Below are positions 9,199 through 16,185 of a stretch of DNA of 64,000 nt, piece after piece. Position 1 is the stretch's first letter; each line of letters opens with the position of its first letter. The DNA comes from Pseudomonas khorasanensis (lineage in GTDB: Bacteria > Pseudomonadota > Gammaproteobacteria > Pseudomonadales > Pseudomonadaceae): NCBI RefSeq assembly GCF_014268505.2, contig NZ_JABWQP020000002.1, positions 62,001 to 126,000 of the forward strand, written 5' to 3'. Position numbers and translations under genes: made by a program. The notes beneath the pieces were generated by a model, which was not told the DNA's origin, ran no database searches, and was given only the letters and a program-made list of their open reading frames with translations.

Positions 9199-9927
9199 TT
9201 AAGTGGACGATTTCTGCAGCTTGAGCGCCAGCAGACGCCATTGTGCAGAAGACGCCTGCTCTTGCACCGTGCAGTCGAAACGGTAGGTGACATCGTCGCC
9301 GTTCATGTTGCGCGCGGTGAGGCTGTTGCTGAAGGTGTAGACCTGGTCCTTGAAGCGTTGGGTCGTGATCGCCTTGCTGTCGGCAAAACGCGCCGACGCC
9401 GGGAAGCGCAACGCACTGGTGACCATCGGGCTGCACATCACATAAGCGAGCATCGACTTGTCGCTGTCCGCGTCATGGCCAAGTTTCTTGCTCAACGCCG
9501 CGAGCGCAGCACGGCCCTGAGCATCACTCTGGTCCAGCACGGTCTGTTCCGAAATCGCCTTCGGCGCACGGCTGGCGTAGTTCGGCAGCAACGCGGAATC
9601 GGGCGGCGAGGGCTGATTGTCAGGCTCGATGGGCGCGAAGGCCGGTGCGGCTGAAAGTTGAGATGAAGCCGTCGATTCGCTTTCAGGCAGCAAAGAGGTC
9701 GGTTCAACGCTCTGCGCCATGGCGCTCTCGGGTTGTGCTTCGTCGGCTTCGAACGTAGAGGGAAACAGTGAGAAGGTGATCGACAACATCACCAGCGCCA
9801 CGATAACCCCACCCGCCGCACCTACAATGTTGCCGTAGAAAATATTCCAGCTGCCACGGTTCTTCACCACCCAGCGCCACATGAAACCCCAGGCAGCGAA
9901 GAACGCCAGCAAACGCAAAAACTCCAT
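9199..9927 (-). CDS. Hypothetical membrane-anchored protein
   Basis: 242 residues, family not recognised. Two N-terminal hydrophobic segments (about residues 4-20 and 32-55) would anchor it in the inner membrane. A long low-complexity Pro/Ser/Glu linker (about 60-125) leads to a folded C-terminal domain with two Cys (VMCSPMVTS and YRFDCTVQEQ) that could form a disulfide in the periplasm. AAGGA sits eight bases before the ATG. Codon use is typical of the chromosome. Seventy bases separate it from the PhoD-like gene on the same strand, so co-transcription is possible. Confidence 0.75.
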   Translation of the reverse strand: MEFLRLLAFFAAWGFMWRWVVKNRGSWNIFYGNIVGAAGGVIVALVMLSITFSLFPSTFEADEAQPESAMAQSVEPTSLLPESESTASSQLSAAPAFAPIEPDNQPSPPDSALLPNYASRAPKAISEQTVLDQSDAQGRAALAALSKKLGHDADSDKSMLAYVMCSPMVTSALRFPASARFADSKAITTQRFKDQVYTFSNSLTARNMNGDDVTYRFDCTVQEQASSAQWRLLALKLQKSST

Positions 9928-10119
9928 TTGATTCTTTCCTTAAAACTCTTTAATGCGAAGACAGCGCTCGTGCCGCAGGTCGTCATTGATAAGGACGGGA
10001 AGATAACAAAAGCGACGGTATAAGCCATCGTCTTCGCCGCGGTGAGGCATTAAAAACTCCACTTTCGTGTTAGCCACGGCGCACTTGGCTCCTGATCAAT
10101 TGGGACAGCAAACCATCAG

Positions 10120-10449
10120 CTAAAGAACATCTTTCAGATAGCCCTTGAGCGCGAGGAGCGGCTGACCCAGTTGCTCCAGCGATTGCGCCTGACCGAACTC
10201 CGCCGACAACTTGTGCAACTCCCGCCCCAGCGGTTTCTCTACACCGCCCAACGCATCCAGTGCCAGGTTCAGACATTCATTCAACTTGAACTGAATCGTC
10301 GCGACATCGCCGCGCTTCACCAACAACTCGAAAACGTCTTTCTGGTAATCGCCCATGACCAGGTCGTCGCGCAGGATCGGGCTCAGGCCCTCCTCCTCGT
10401 AGGCGAGTTTGAGGGAGAAGAGGGCGACGGTTTCCAGTGAAGTTTCCAT
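10120..10449 (-). CDS. Hypothetical small helical protein
   Basis: 109 residues from ATG 10449 (METSLETVALFSLKLAYEEEG); the frame stays open to 10503 but the upstream part looks untranslated. The sequence is almost wholly helical and acidic, with Leu-rich repeats of hydrophobic positions (LNLALDALGG, LGRELHKLSAEF). No signal peptide, no metal or nucleotide motif. Ribosome site is weak. Function unknown. Confidence 0.65.
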   Translation of the reverse strand: METSLETVALFSLKLAYEEEGLSPILRDDLVMGDYQKDVFELLVKRGDVATIQFKLNECLNLALDALGGVEKPLGRELHKLSAEFGQAQSLEQLGQPLLALKGYLKDVL

Positions 10450-10672
10450 GGGGAGTCTTGTCTTTTGAAGTAGGGGACTTGGAACCAGTGCGGACACATG
10501 CAAGCGGTATAGGGAAGGCAGCTCTATGGTGCGGCGTGATTATACGGGCGGCAGTCGTATTCGGGCAGCTTGCGTGACCGTGAGGCCTACACTCAAAGTC
10601 GCTGGCGCAGCATTGACCTCCATTTTGATACCGCGCTTTAATTTCCAGGGCCTCAACATCGGAGTGACGATC

Positions 10673-10933
10673 ATGGAATACGACGAAAAATTGATTGACG
10701 ACGCCGTCCTTGCCCTCTTGGCAGCTTATAGCTCCGACGACGGCAATGCCTGGAAAGGGTATGACTTCGAAATCATGAACCGTCTGCACGAGCGGGGATT
10801 GATCAGCAATCCGGTGAACAGGAACAAATCAATCTGGCTGACGGGGGAAGGGTTGGAGCGGGGGCGGCAGATAGCAGGGCGGATGTTTGGTGTTACGGGG
10901 GAGGCAGGGCGCGCATCTGATACTGAAAGCTGA
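10673..10933 (+). CDS. DUF6429-like small protein
   Basis: 86 residues. Start at ATG 10673, with GGAG eight bases upstream. The pattern MEYDEKLIDDAVLALL ... AWKGYDFEIMNRLHERGLI ... KSIWLTGEGLERG matches what I remember of the DUF6429 family: a small winged-helix-like protein often found near mobile elements. The frame is open further upstream to 10526 but without similarity. It marks the left side of the accessory region; only 20 bases separate it from the next (frameshifted) gene. Confidence 0.75.
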   Translation: MEYDEKLIDDAVLALLAAYSSDDGNAWKGYDFEIMNRLHERGLISNPVNRNKSIWLTGEGLERGRQIAGRMFGVTGEAGRASDTES

Positions 10934-10953
10934 TTCTCAATTCCAGTCATGAG

Positions 10954-11486
10954 ATGCGAAACAAGATAATGATGGAACACCGCAAATGGACATCAGCGCA
11001 GGGCTTATCCATCGTCCAAAGGAAGAAAAAAGATGGGAGAGGCCTCAAAACACTATTGGATATGTGCTCCGAAGGCCTGTTCAAAAAGGGTTATGACAGC
11101 CTTTCAGAGATAGAAAAAAATAAGGTTAACTACACCATTTTGGAATCAGCTGGCCGGGATAACACCAAATTCACGACCGGCACAAAGCGAATGTTGATTA
11201 TGGGCAAACTCGGCGTTCTCGTGACGGCCGCCCTTGCGAGCTATCAGATACTGGAAGCGGAAAACAAACCCAAGGAAGCGGCGCGTCAAGGCATGATTGT
11301 AGTGGGGGAGCGGTAGGCGGTATCTTGGCGGGGATGGGCGTCAGCTCGATTTGCGGACCAGCAATGCCCATTTGCGCTATCGCGGTTGTCTTGGTAGGGA
11401 CTGTCGCGGGCGGCTTCGCGGGCGAAGCGGTTGCGAGCTCACTGGACGAAGAGTTAGAGGAGTTTTCTCATTGGGAAATCTTCTAG
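10954..11486 (+). pseudogene. Frameshifted glycine-zipper membrane protein, toxin-tip-like
   Basis: Two frames together make one coherent protein of about 177 residues. The first runs from ATG 10954 to a stop at 11314. The second continues from the same point one base out of phase (GGA at 11307 onward) to a stop at 11484. Reading across a five-G run at 11304-11308 as six G gives a continuous hydrophobic domain: VVGGAVGGILAGMG, then CGPAMPICAIAVVLVGTVAGG, then a charged tail EELEEFSHWEIF. Such small charged head plus Gly-rich double hairpin modules occur at the C-termini of secreted polymorphic toxins. With a probable immunity gene overlapping its end, this looks like an orphan toxin module. 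The single-base deficit may be a real mutation, slippage or a sequencing error. Confidence 0.6.
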
Positions 11487-11827
11487 CTGAACCAGAACTG
11501 AGTCGGGTCAGAGCTGCGCTCTCTGAGCCATTCAATGACTTTCCTGTCGAATACGACTTTGTGGCAAACAAAGTCAGAGGTATCGACCCTGACATACTCT
11601 ACGAAATCCTCTACTCAGAGGTCGCACCGGTGTGTTTCACCAATCTCGTTGCCCCGGTGCCGCCGGTCTGGACGGGGTTCGATCCCGACATACTTAGAGA
11701 ATCGATAGAGGAAAGGTTGGCAGCAAGAAAACGTAATTGGTTACGCAGGCAGTTTGATAAAGCTTTGGTGCGCTGGTTGAAATACAACTACGGCTATATT
11801 TGGAAAGAGATTGCTTCCAGGCTTTGA
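11471..11827 (+). CDS. Putative immunity-type protein, DUF7079-like
   Basis: 118 residues from a TTG at 11471. This start is chosen because GAGGAG lies eight bases upstream and the downstream sequence begins with a coherent fold. The pattern RAALSEPFNDF ... LYEILYSEVAPVCFTNL ... PPVWTGFDPDIL resembles DUF7079-type small proteins (recalled, not searched). It overlaps the end of the restored upstream toxin-like frame by 16 bases, the tight coupling usual for toxin/immunity pairs. The extension to 11351 in this frame is the upstream gene read out of phase. No signal peptide, so a cytoplasmic or inner-face antidote is implied if the pairing is right. Confidence 0.6.
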   Translation: MGNLLAEPELSRVRAALSEPFNDFPVEYDFVANKVRGIDPDILYEILYSEVAPVCFTNLVAPVPPVWTGFDPDILRESIEERLAARKRNWLRRQFDKALVRWLKYNYGYIWKEIASRL

Positions 11828-11870
11828 TATTGTGAGCGTGCCCGCGTAATCAGACGTCTCTTCCCAGTAA

Positions 11871-11900
11871 AAAGGCCATGCCCTCGCTGGCCCTTTTTTT
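11871..11900 (+). terminator. Terminator-like hairpin after the immunity-type gene
   Basis: AAAGGCCA ... TGGCCCTTTTTTTT, with eight T after a five-base core stem and one bulge. It is followed within four bases by the tRNA-Leu fragment, an order that mirrors the terminator next to the intact tRNA-Leu at 20253. Confidence 0.65.
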
Positions 11901-11903
11901 TCA

Positions 11904-11929
11904 ATGTTGGTGCCCGAGGGGGACTAGAA
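11904..11929 (-). repeat. Partial copy of a tRNA-Leu 3' end, candidate island attachment site
   Basis: ATGTTGGTGCCC-GAGGGGGACTAGAA matches the intact tRNA-Leu 3' end and flank at 20289-20315 (ATGTTGGTGCCCCGAGGGAGACTCGAA), with one gap and two substitutions and including the four bases beyond CCA. Same orientation as the intact copy, 8.4 kb away. It is not a functional tRNA. Confidence 0.6.
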
Positions 11930-12203
11930 AGATCTATATGCTATGCGGGTTGTAGCCGTTTTAAGAGCTTAGGGGTACACGGAGGGATACAAGAACATCC
12001 CTGCTGGCGTCGACTGAGTTCGCACCATGTGTTCCGTTGAGCACAGTCTACCAACACTCTGGAGAAAAAAATTACTTTGCTTGAGGGCCTTTAGACGCGG
12101 GCAGTAAACCTAGAGGGGGTGAATCGTTGAGGTAACGGGCCGTCACGCTATTGCTCGTTTCCACTAGCATGAAGGGAACCTACCTACATACAGGTCATAA
12201 CCC
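11930..12203. other. Island left edge, no gene seen
   Basis: About 270 bases after the tRNA fragment without a convincing reading frame, RNA or hairpin; presumably carries the promoter of the small gene at 12204. Confidence 0.4.
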
Positions 12204-12449
12204 ATGCTCATCAAACAATCGACATACGACGCCACTCTGTTAGCGCTATTGGTCATGCACGAGAAAGGCGAAACCCCGACACGCCCTTTCATCAATGAGC
12301 ATGCGGAGGTATTTGAGATCCTCTGGCAAAGAGGCTTGGGGTGCTTCCAAATCTTCAGGATGGAGGCAGGCAACATCAGACCACGTAGGGTGTATTCGGG
12401 TGTGTTAACCCCACGTGGGATAGAGGCAGCTAAGGCACTAAGGTCGTAA
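12204..12449 (+). CDS. Small hypothetical protein, possible winged helix
   Basis: 81 residues, family not recognised. The end (SGVLTPRGIEAAKALRS) resembles the wing and last helix of small winged-helix proteins, and the middle (HAEVFEILWQRGLGCFQIF) could be the recognition region, but this is weak. An AGG lies ten or so bases upstream of the ATG. It is the only plausible gene in the first 1.4 kb of the island, and GC content is lower than in the core genes. Confidence 0.45.
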   Translation: MLIKQSTYDATLLALLVMHEKGETPTRPFINEHAEVFEILWQRGLGCFQIFRMEAGNIRPRRVYSGVLTPRGIEAAKALRS

Positions 12450-12503
12450 CAGAAATGCTCATGCTGAATTGAGATGATTTTCCATCCCAGCAACTCAAAA
12501 GAC

Positions 12504-12563
12504 GCCGGGGCCCCTGAGACTTTATCGCTTACACGGGGTCGGAAACCCGCAGGACTGCGTTAG
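12504..12563 (+). repeat. GC-rich 60-bp repeat, copy A (inverted relative to B and C)
   Basis: Contains GGGGCCCCTGAG, then ACACGGGGTCGGAAACCCGC, then GGACT and GTTAG. The reverse complement of copy B at 12876-12936 matches these blocks almost base for base. Confidence 0.7.
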
Positions 12564-12625
12564 TGGAAGGTTTTCAAAGTTACTGAAATTTCAGCCATTG
12601 AAATCGAAAGAATTTTGCTGAAAAG

Positions 12626-12664
12626 AGGCCATCGTTACCGCATCGGTAACGATGGCCTTTTGTG
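12626..12664. terminator. Perfect 15-bp hairpin with T tail
   Basis: AGGCCATCGTTACCG / CGGTAACGATGGCCT with a three-base loop, A-rich before and TTTT after. It has no intact gene directly upstream, so it probably terminated a gene now lost, or a transcript from the small gene at 12204. Confidence 0.75.
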
Positions 12665-12689
12665 TTGATGATTATGGACACCTTGGGCC

Positions 12690-12713
12690 GTCAACCGAGT
12701 CAACCTGTCAACC
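12690..12713 (+). repeat. Three GTCAACC repeats
   Basis: GTCAACC occurs at 12690, 12699 and 12707. It is one of three related short-repeat clusters in this segment (with GTTCACC at 12822-12855 and GTGTAAC at 13016-13050). Confidence 0.6.
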
Positions 12714-12737
12714 AATGTGAAAAAATCAGCCACTACC

Positions 12738-12791
12738 AAGATCGCGCGGGTTTTATGCCCCGTGTCTTTCAGATTTGCTCAGGGTCCCCGG
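12738..12791 (+). repeat. GC-rich repeat, copy C (diverged)
   Basis: Shares CGGGTTT ... CCCCGTGTCT ... CTCAGGG.CCCC with copy B in the same orientation, with more substitutions than the A/B pair. Confidence 0.55.
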
Positions 12792-12875
12792 CGACTTTCC
12801 GAGACGCTGTGCATTTGCACTGGTGAACGGTGTGTTCACCCGGTTCACCTGTTCACTAAGCTGGGCACCTGTCCG

Positions 12876-12936
12876 CTAACAAAGTCCGGCGGGTTTCCGA
12901 CCCCGTGTCTCAAAGAGAACCTCAGGGGCCCCAGGC
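12876..12936 (-). repeat. GC-rich 60-bp repeat, copy B (inverted relative to A)
   Basis: CTAAC ... GTCCGGCGGGTTTCCGACCC ... CTCAGGGGCCCCAGGC. With copy A it forms an inverted repeat enclosing about 310 bases, including copy C and the GTCAACC cluster. Confidence 0.7.
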
Positions 12937-13015
12937 ATACAGAGGGAGATACACCTGAAGTTCGCTGGTGGGATTGATGCTTACGGGGTGCGGGGGAATA
13001 TATCCGTCCGAAATT

Positions 13016-13050
13016 GGTGTAACTCGTGTAACTGGTGTAACTGGTGTAAC
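13016..13050 (+). repeat. Tandem 9-base repeat GGTGTAACT (four units)
   Basis: GGTGTAACT, CGTGTAACT, GGTGTAACT, GGTGTAAC in tandem, with isolated GTGTAAC or its complement at 13091, 13122 and 13140. On the minus strand this reads as a run of Val-Thr-Pro codons, a pattern I associate with the end of phage-satellite replication proteins. No intact gene of that kind remains. Confidence 0.7.
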
Positions 13051-13369
13051 GATCATTGGTAAGTGACTGTATTTATTGGGTATTCTTAACGTTACACCGA
13101 CCTCACACGCCAATCTTGAGGCGTGTAACTCGGCCATCTGGTGTAACGCTTCTGATGCATGAAAAGGAACGAACTAGGTTATGCCTATGATGCAGGAGGG
13201 CAGAGTGCCTCCCGGCCGGCGGTCGCAACAGGCCGCTGTCGGCCATAAGCGGACATCGGCTAGCGACCGCTGTCGGCCAGAATCAGTCAGTCGTGGCCGT
13301 ATACCTTCAATCCTAAACGAACAGCAACGTCACCATATTTGCGTCGATATCACCATCAGTCTGCCAAGA
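13051..13369. other. Repeat-bearing intergenic stretch, no gene seen
   Basis: Contains the isolated GTGTAAC units and, at 13219-13270, an inverted repeat GCGGTCGC/GCGACCGC enclosing GCTGTCGGCCATAAGCGG, a dispersed motif with a second copy at 18359. No credible reading frame. Confidence 0.5.
13235..13257 (+). repeat. Dispersed motif GCTGTCGGCCATAAGCGGAC, left copy
   Basis: Related to GCTATTGGCCGTAAGCGGAC at 18359-18382. The two copies flank the HEPN-like gene and the ABC-3C-type operon. The motif seems common in Pseudomonas intergenic DNA, so flanking may be coincidence. Confidence 0.5.
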
Positions 13370-14113
13370 TCAGCGGTGCCAGTTGTAGTATCCAAAATTG
13401 TATTCTTTGATCATTTCGAATGTCCTTGCCGCTCGCCTAGGGATAGGATCGAATTTCTTCTCGATTTCGATTAAGTACTGCTTGGTAACTTCCATAAAAT
13501 GCTTGGCGCAGTCAGGGTGGGCCAAATTAGCGAAGATCCCACCACGACTGAACTTATTGTCCAGGTACATGGCGACCCCGTGCAGTTTAGATTGCCAACT
13601 GAAAGGGTATTCATTTTTCATATCATCTGACATCTTCGTTTTAGGCTGGATCAGCGCGGTGCCGTGCGCTAGTACATTGCGCAAGACGAACAGCTTATCA
13701 ATTCCATCACGGACCTCTGCGGTCACCCCATTGTCCATTTTCTCGCCGAAATAAGACAAAGCACTAGTCATCAAGCCTTGCCAAGATCCACTGGTTTCAA
13801 GGTCGACCAAGAACTTGGCCAGCAGACGGGTCGGTGCATCATGCTCGATTCGCCCTTGTTGACTTCCGCGTTCGATCGCTGCATCGAGATCCGACTTCAC
13901 TCTCTCGGAGAGGATAGTCCGCATGGTCCCTTCGACGATGGAAGCATTGAGGATTAATAGCGCAAATGAGTTTTTATATTTGAAGTAAGCGTGGGGCTCA
14001 TCGGTGCCTTCCTCGTTGGGCGAGATTCGCAGCGTCTTCTGATGGTTCATAGCGAGAGCTTCGTAGGCAAGGAGGAGCGAAATAGAGGTTTCCCATCCGA
14101 TATATGTAGACAT
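13370..14113 (-). CDS. HEPN-like protein with RNxxxH motif, possible RNase
   Basis: 247 residues, mostly helical. AAGGA lies seven bases before the ATG. Around residues 145-151 it has RNVLAHG, the R-x4-H motif in its usual hydrophobic helix (DKLFVLRNVLAHGTAL). This is the signature of HEPN domains, many of which are metal-independent RNases in toxin and defence systems. An upstream helix with NASIVEGTMR supplies the acidic residue often seen in the first HEPN helix. Other HEPN-containing proteins are non-catalytic, so activity is inference. It is transcribed away from the ABC-3C-type operon across a 394-base gap and has lower GC than core genes. No nucleotidyltransferase partner is present beside it. 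Confidence 0.6.
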   Translation of the reverse strand: MSTYIGWETSISLLLAYEALAMNHQKTLRISPNEEGTDEPHAYFKYKNSFALLILNASIVEGTMRTILSERVKSDLDAAIERGSQQGRIEHDAPTRLLAKFLVDLETSGSWQGLMTSALSYFGEKMDNGVTAEVRDGIDKLFVLRNVLAHGTALIQPKTKMSDDMKNEYPFSWQSKLHGVAMYLDNKFSRGGIFANLAHPDCAKHFMEVTKQYLIEIEKKFDPIPRRAARTFEMIKEYNFGYYNWHR

Positions 14114-14434
14114 GTAACATCCTTATGTGAGGAGCCGCGAGCCTAGTGAACAGCTATAACGAAGTGGGAAGAATCGTCAGGCGACGATGTGCGGTTGCAA
14201 TCCATCTTTCAGCGTCCGTTTTCAAAAGGCATTCATGCACCAGGATCGACCCCATCTTCGCAGCATCGCATTTCCTATAGAAGGTGGAACGTTACGCCGA
14301 AATATCACCAGCGAACGGAAGGTGGGCTAGGAGCTGGGTCGTAATCGTTGAAGCGAGCCAGAGCGCCCATTCACTGAATGTATGTACAGTCCTCTAACAC
14401 TCTTGGAATCCTTTATTGCACGCAGCCTAGGACG
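14114..14434. other. Divergent intergenic region between HEPN-like gene and ABC-3C-type operon
   Basis: About 320 bases with no credible reading frame. Holds the start region of both transcripts; the right end carries the inverted repeat listed separately. Confidence 0.5.
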
Positions 14435-14490
14435 AAATTTTGTCTTGTGGCATATTGACAGTATCGAGACGGTCCCTTCCGACAAAATTT
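14435..14490. promoter_or_regulatory. Inverted repeat around TTGACA, candidate operator/promoter of the ABC-3C-type operon
   Basis: AAATTTTGTC (14435-14444) and its exact complement GACAAAATTT (14481-14490) flank a consensus -35 hexamer TTGACA (14455-14460), ending 18 bases before the first start codon. A matching -10 is not obvious. The arrangement suggests a regulator site but rests on symmetry only. Confidence 0.35.
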
Positions 14491-14507
14491 GCTGAGGTAT
14501 TTTAAGG

Positions 14508-15707
14508 ATGATTGAGCCTAGGCCTAAAAAAGTAGCTGTAGTTTTCGTTCACGGTTTCACTGGAGGCTCCAGCACATGGACGAACAAGGACGGAAAAAAA
14601 TTCCATGAGCTACTTGGGCTCGATCAAAGCCTAGGTGAGGGATTCGATTTCTTCGAATTCGAATATTTTACTCAGTTAGTTGATGTTTTCAAATCTGCAC
14701 CTATACGCAGGGTATTGAAGCTACTTAATCGCACGGGGCTCGTAAATTTTGATACTCGTATAAAGCAGAATAAGCCGATTAAGTATCTGAGCCATTTGCT
14801 GAATGGATACTTGCGCACAGAACTTTATGATTACGAAGAAGTTGTGCTAATCGCGCACAGCATGGGTGGGCTAATTGCAAAAGATCATATCTTAAATTAC
14901 GTGAGTGGAGAGGGGCCGCGCCCCATAGGCTATGTGTCAATGGCTGTCCCCCATAAAGGTTCTCTAGCGTCCGTACTTCTTTCGCCTCTAGCAAACGTGA
15001 ATGCAAAAGAATTGCAGCCGCTTTCTGAATACGGTGATGAGCTAAATACCGACTGGCATGAAAGAAAAGATGAATTGCCTCGGTGCATGTATCTAGTTGC
15101 TTCAAACGACGAATGTGTCAAAGAGACAAGCTCTATCCCGTACAAAGTTAAAACAGCTGATAAATTTACTCTTGACTACGATCATGCCTCCATATGTAAG
15201 CCGGATGGTACAAGTGATCTAGTCTATAAACGAGTGAAGATTTTCTTAGATGATATCTTGTACAACAATAAAATGGCGGAGGTTTCGTCGTTTGAATATG
15301 TATCTGATGAAAATGATTTCAATAAAGAAGTATTTGTTATAAAGCTGATATTGTCTGAAGTTGGAGAGATGGGAGTCGCTGACGCGAAAACTTCATTCTT
15401 TCATGCGGAAATTATTTCTAAAGCTGCCAGAAGAGAGGATAAAATCCAACTTGCAGACCTTCAGACTAAGGTTATAAGTCTTTATCGTCAAACATATAAT
15501 GCCAACAAACATAAAGATGCCGATGATATTTTTTCAGCTGTACATAAAGAGTTGAGGGATCAAGACTCAGCGCTCCTTATGTGCGCAATGCGCTATATTA
15601 ACTTCATTCATAAAGGCGGCCTTTTGCATCAGGTTGCTAATCGTCTTGATGGGACTGTAATTTGGGACAAGCGTGTAACACCTGACGATATCAGGGGTAG
15701 GATGTGA
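14508..15707 (+). CDS. Alpha/beta-hydrolase (lipase-like) effector of an ABC-3C-type system
   Basis: 399 residues in two parts. Residues 1-250 are an alpha/beta hydrolase: oxyanion-hole HGFTG at 15-19, lipase box AHSMGG with nucleophile Ser118, then probable Asp201 (ASNDECV) and His226 (YDHASI) completing the triad. The family resembles PGAP1/DUF676-type lipases and esterases. Residues ~260-399 form a separate helical domain (EVFVIKLILSEVGEMGV ... FFHAEIISKAARRE) of the type that tethers effectors in ABC-three-component systems. No signal peptide, so it acts inside the cell, perhaps on membrane lipids. Its stop overlaps the next start by one base, and gene order effector-middle component-ATPase matches ABC-3C operons. 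AT-rich compared with flanking core genes. Confidence 0.75.
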   Translation: MIEPRPKKVAVVFVHGFTGGSSTWTNKDGKKFHELLGLDQSLGEGFDFFEFEYFTQLVDVFKSAPIRRVLKLLNRTGLVNFDTRIKQNKPIKYLSHLLNGYLRTELYDYEEVVLIAHSMGGLIAKDHILNYVSGEGPRPIGYVSMAVPHKGSLASVLLSPLANVNAKELQPLSEYGDELNTDWHERKDELPRCMYLVASNDECVKETSSIPYKVKTADKFTLDYDHASICKPDGTSDLVYKRVKIFLDDILYNNKMAEVSSFEYVSDENDFNKEVFVIKLILSEVGEMGVADAKTSFFHAEIISKAARREDKIQLADLQTKVISLYRQTYNANKHKDADDIFSAVHKELRDQDSALLMCAMRYINFIHKGGLLHQVANRLDGTVIWDKRVTPDDIRGRM

Positions 15708-16180
15708 TGAAGAGCGTTGAGTTTATAGCTGACTACCGAGATGATTTATATGTTTCACTTTATCGTCGTTGGCTGATAGTCGATCAACTAGGCTTTAATA
15801 GAGCAAGAACGAAAGTGCTATCTGTACAAAAAGCGGCTTTTTTTGACTTTTTGCTGAAGAACCCAAAAGATATGCATGATTTTCTTGTAAGTTTTAAAAA
15901 GCTTAATGGCAATAGCCCGTACGCAGACATTCTCTATAGTAATGATGCAGAGCATGGAGCATCTTTAGAGGTTAAGGATTTTCTTCATAGTATGCTCGTC
16001 TTAGAGACGCAAGGTTACGTCGAAGTCAGTTCGGACGGTTTGGAGTATTTAGTGTCACCTGGAGTAAATCGTCTAGTAATCGATACTGAGTTAACCGCAA
16101 GGTGGATGCTAGATATCTCATTGCTTAAGCCACTGGTTAGCCGGTCGTTGAGTGTACTTCAGAAAAGTAGCTTGAGGTGA
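15707..16180 (+). CDS. ABC-3C-type middle component
   Basis: 157 residues from ATG 15707, overlapping the upstream stop as TGATG; a GTG at 15704 is an alternative. A small helical protein with a winged-helix look: an N-terminal helix pair (RDDLYVSLYRRWLIVDQLGF), then LSVQKAAFFDFLLKNP, and a C-terminal segment with a beta-wing (QGYVEVSSDGLEYLVSPGVNRL) typical of HTH proteins. In ABC-three-component systems such a protein bridges the effector and the ABC ATPase. Assignment rests mainly on position, size and fold-like pattern; the exact middle-component class was not determined. GAGGTGA at its very end serves as ribosome site for the next gene. Confidence 0.65.
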   Translation: MKSVEFIADYRDDLYVSLYRRWLIVDQLGFNRARTKVLSVQKAAFFDFLLKNPKDMHDFLVSFKKLNGNSPYADILYSNDAEHGASLEVKDFLHSMLVLETQGYVEVSSDGLEYLVSPGVNRLVIDTELTARWMLDISLLKPLVSRSLSVLQKSSLR

Positions 16181-16185
16181 TTTAA

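Noticed and set aside
11904..11929. Functional tRNA at the island's left edge
   Set aside because: Only the 3' quarter is present, with a gap and substitutions; no anticodon or acceptor 5' strand.
12717..12977. Open frame across the repeat cluster
   Set aside because: It is made of the repeated segments C and B and has no ribosome site or coherent fold.
13016..13050. CRISPR-like tandem repeat
   Set aside because: Units are nine bases without spacers; it is a simple tandem repeat, not a CRISPR array.
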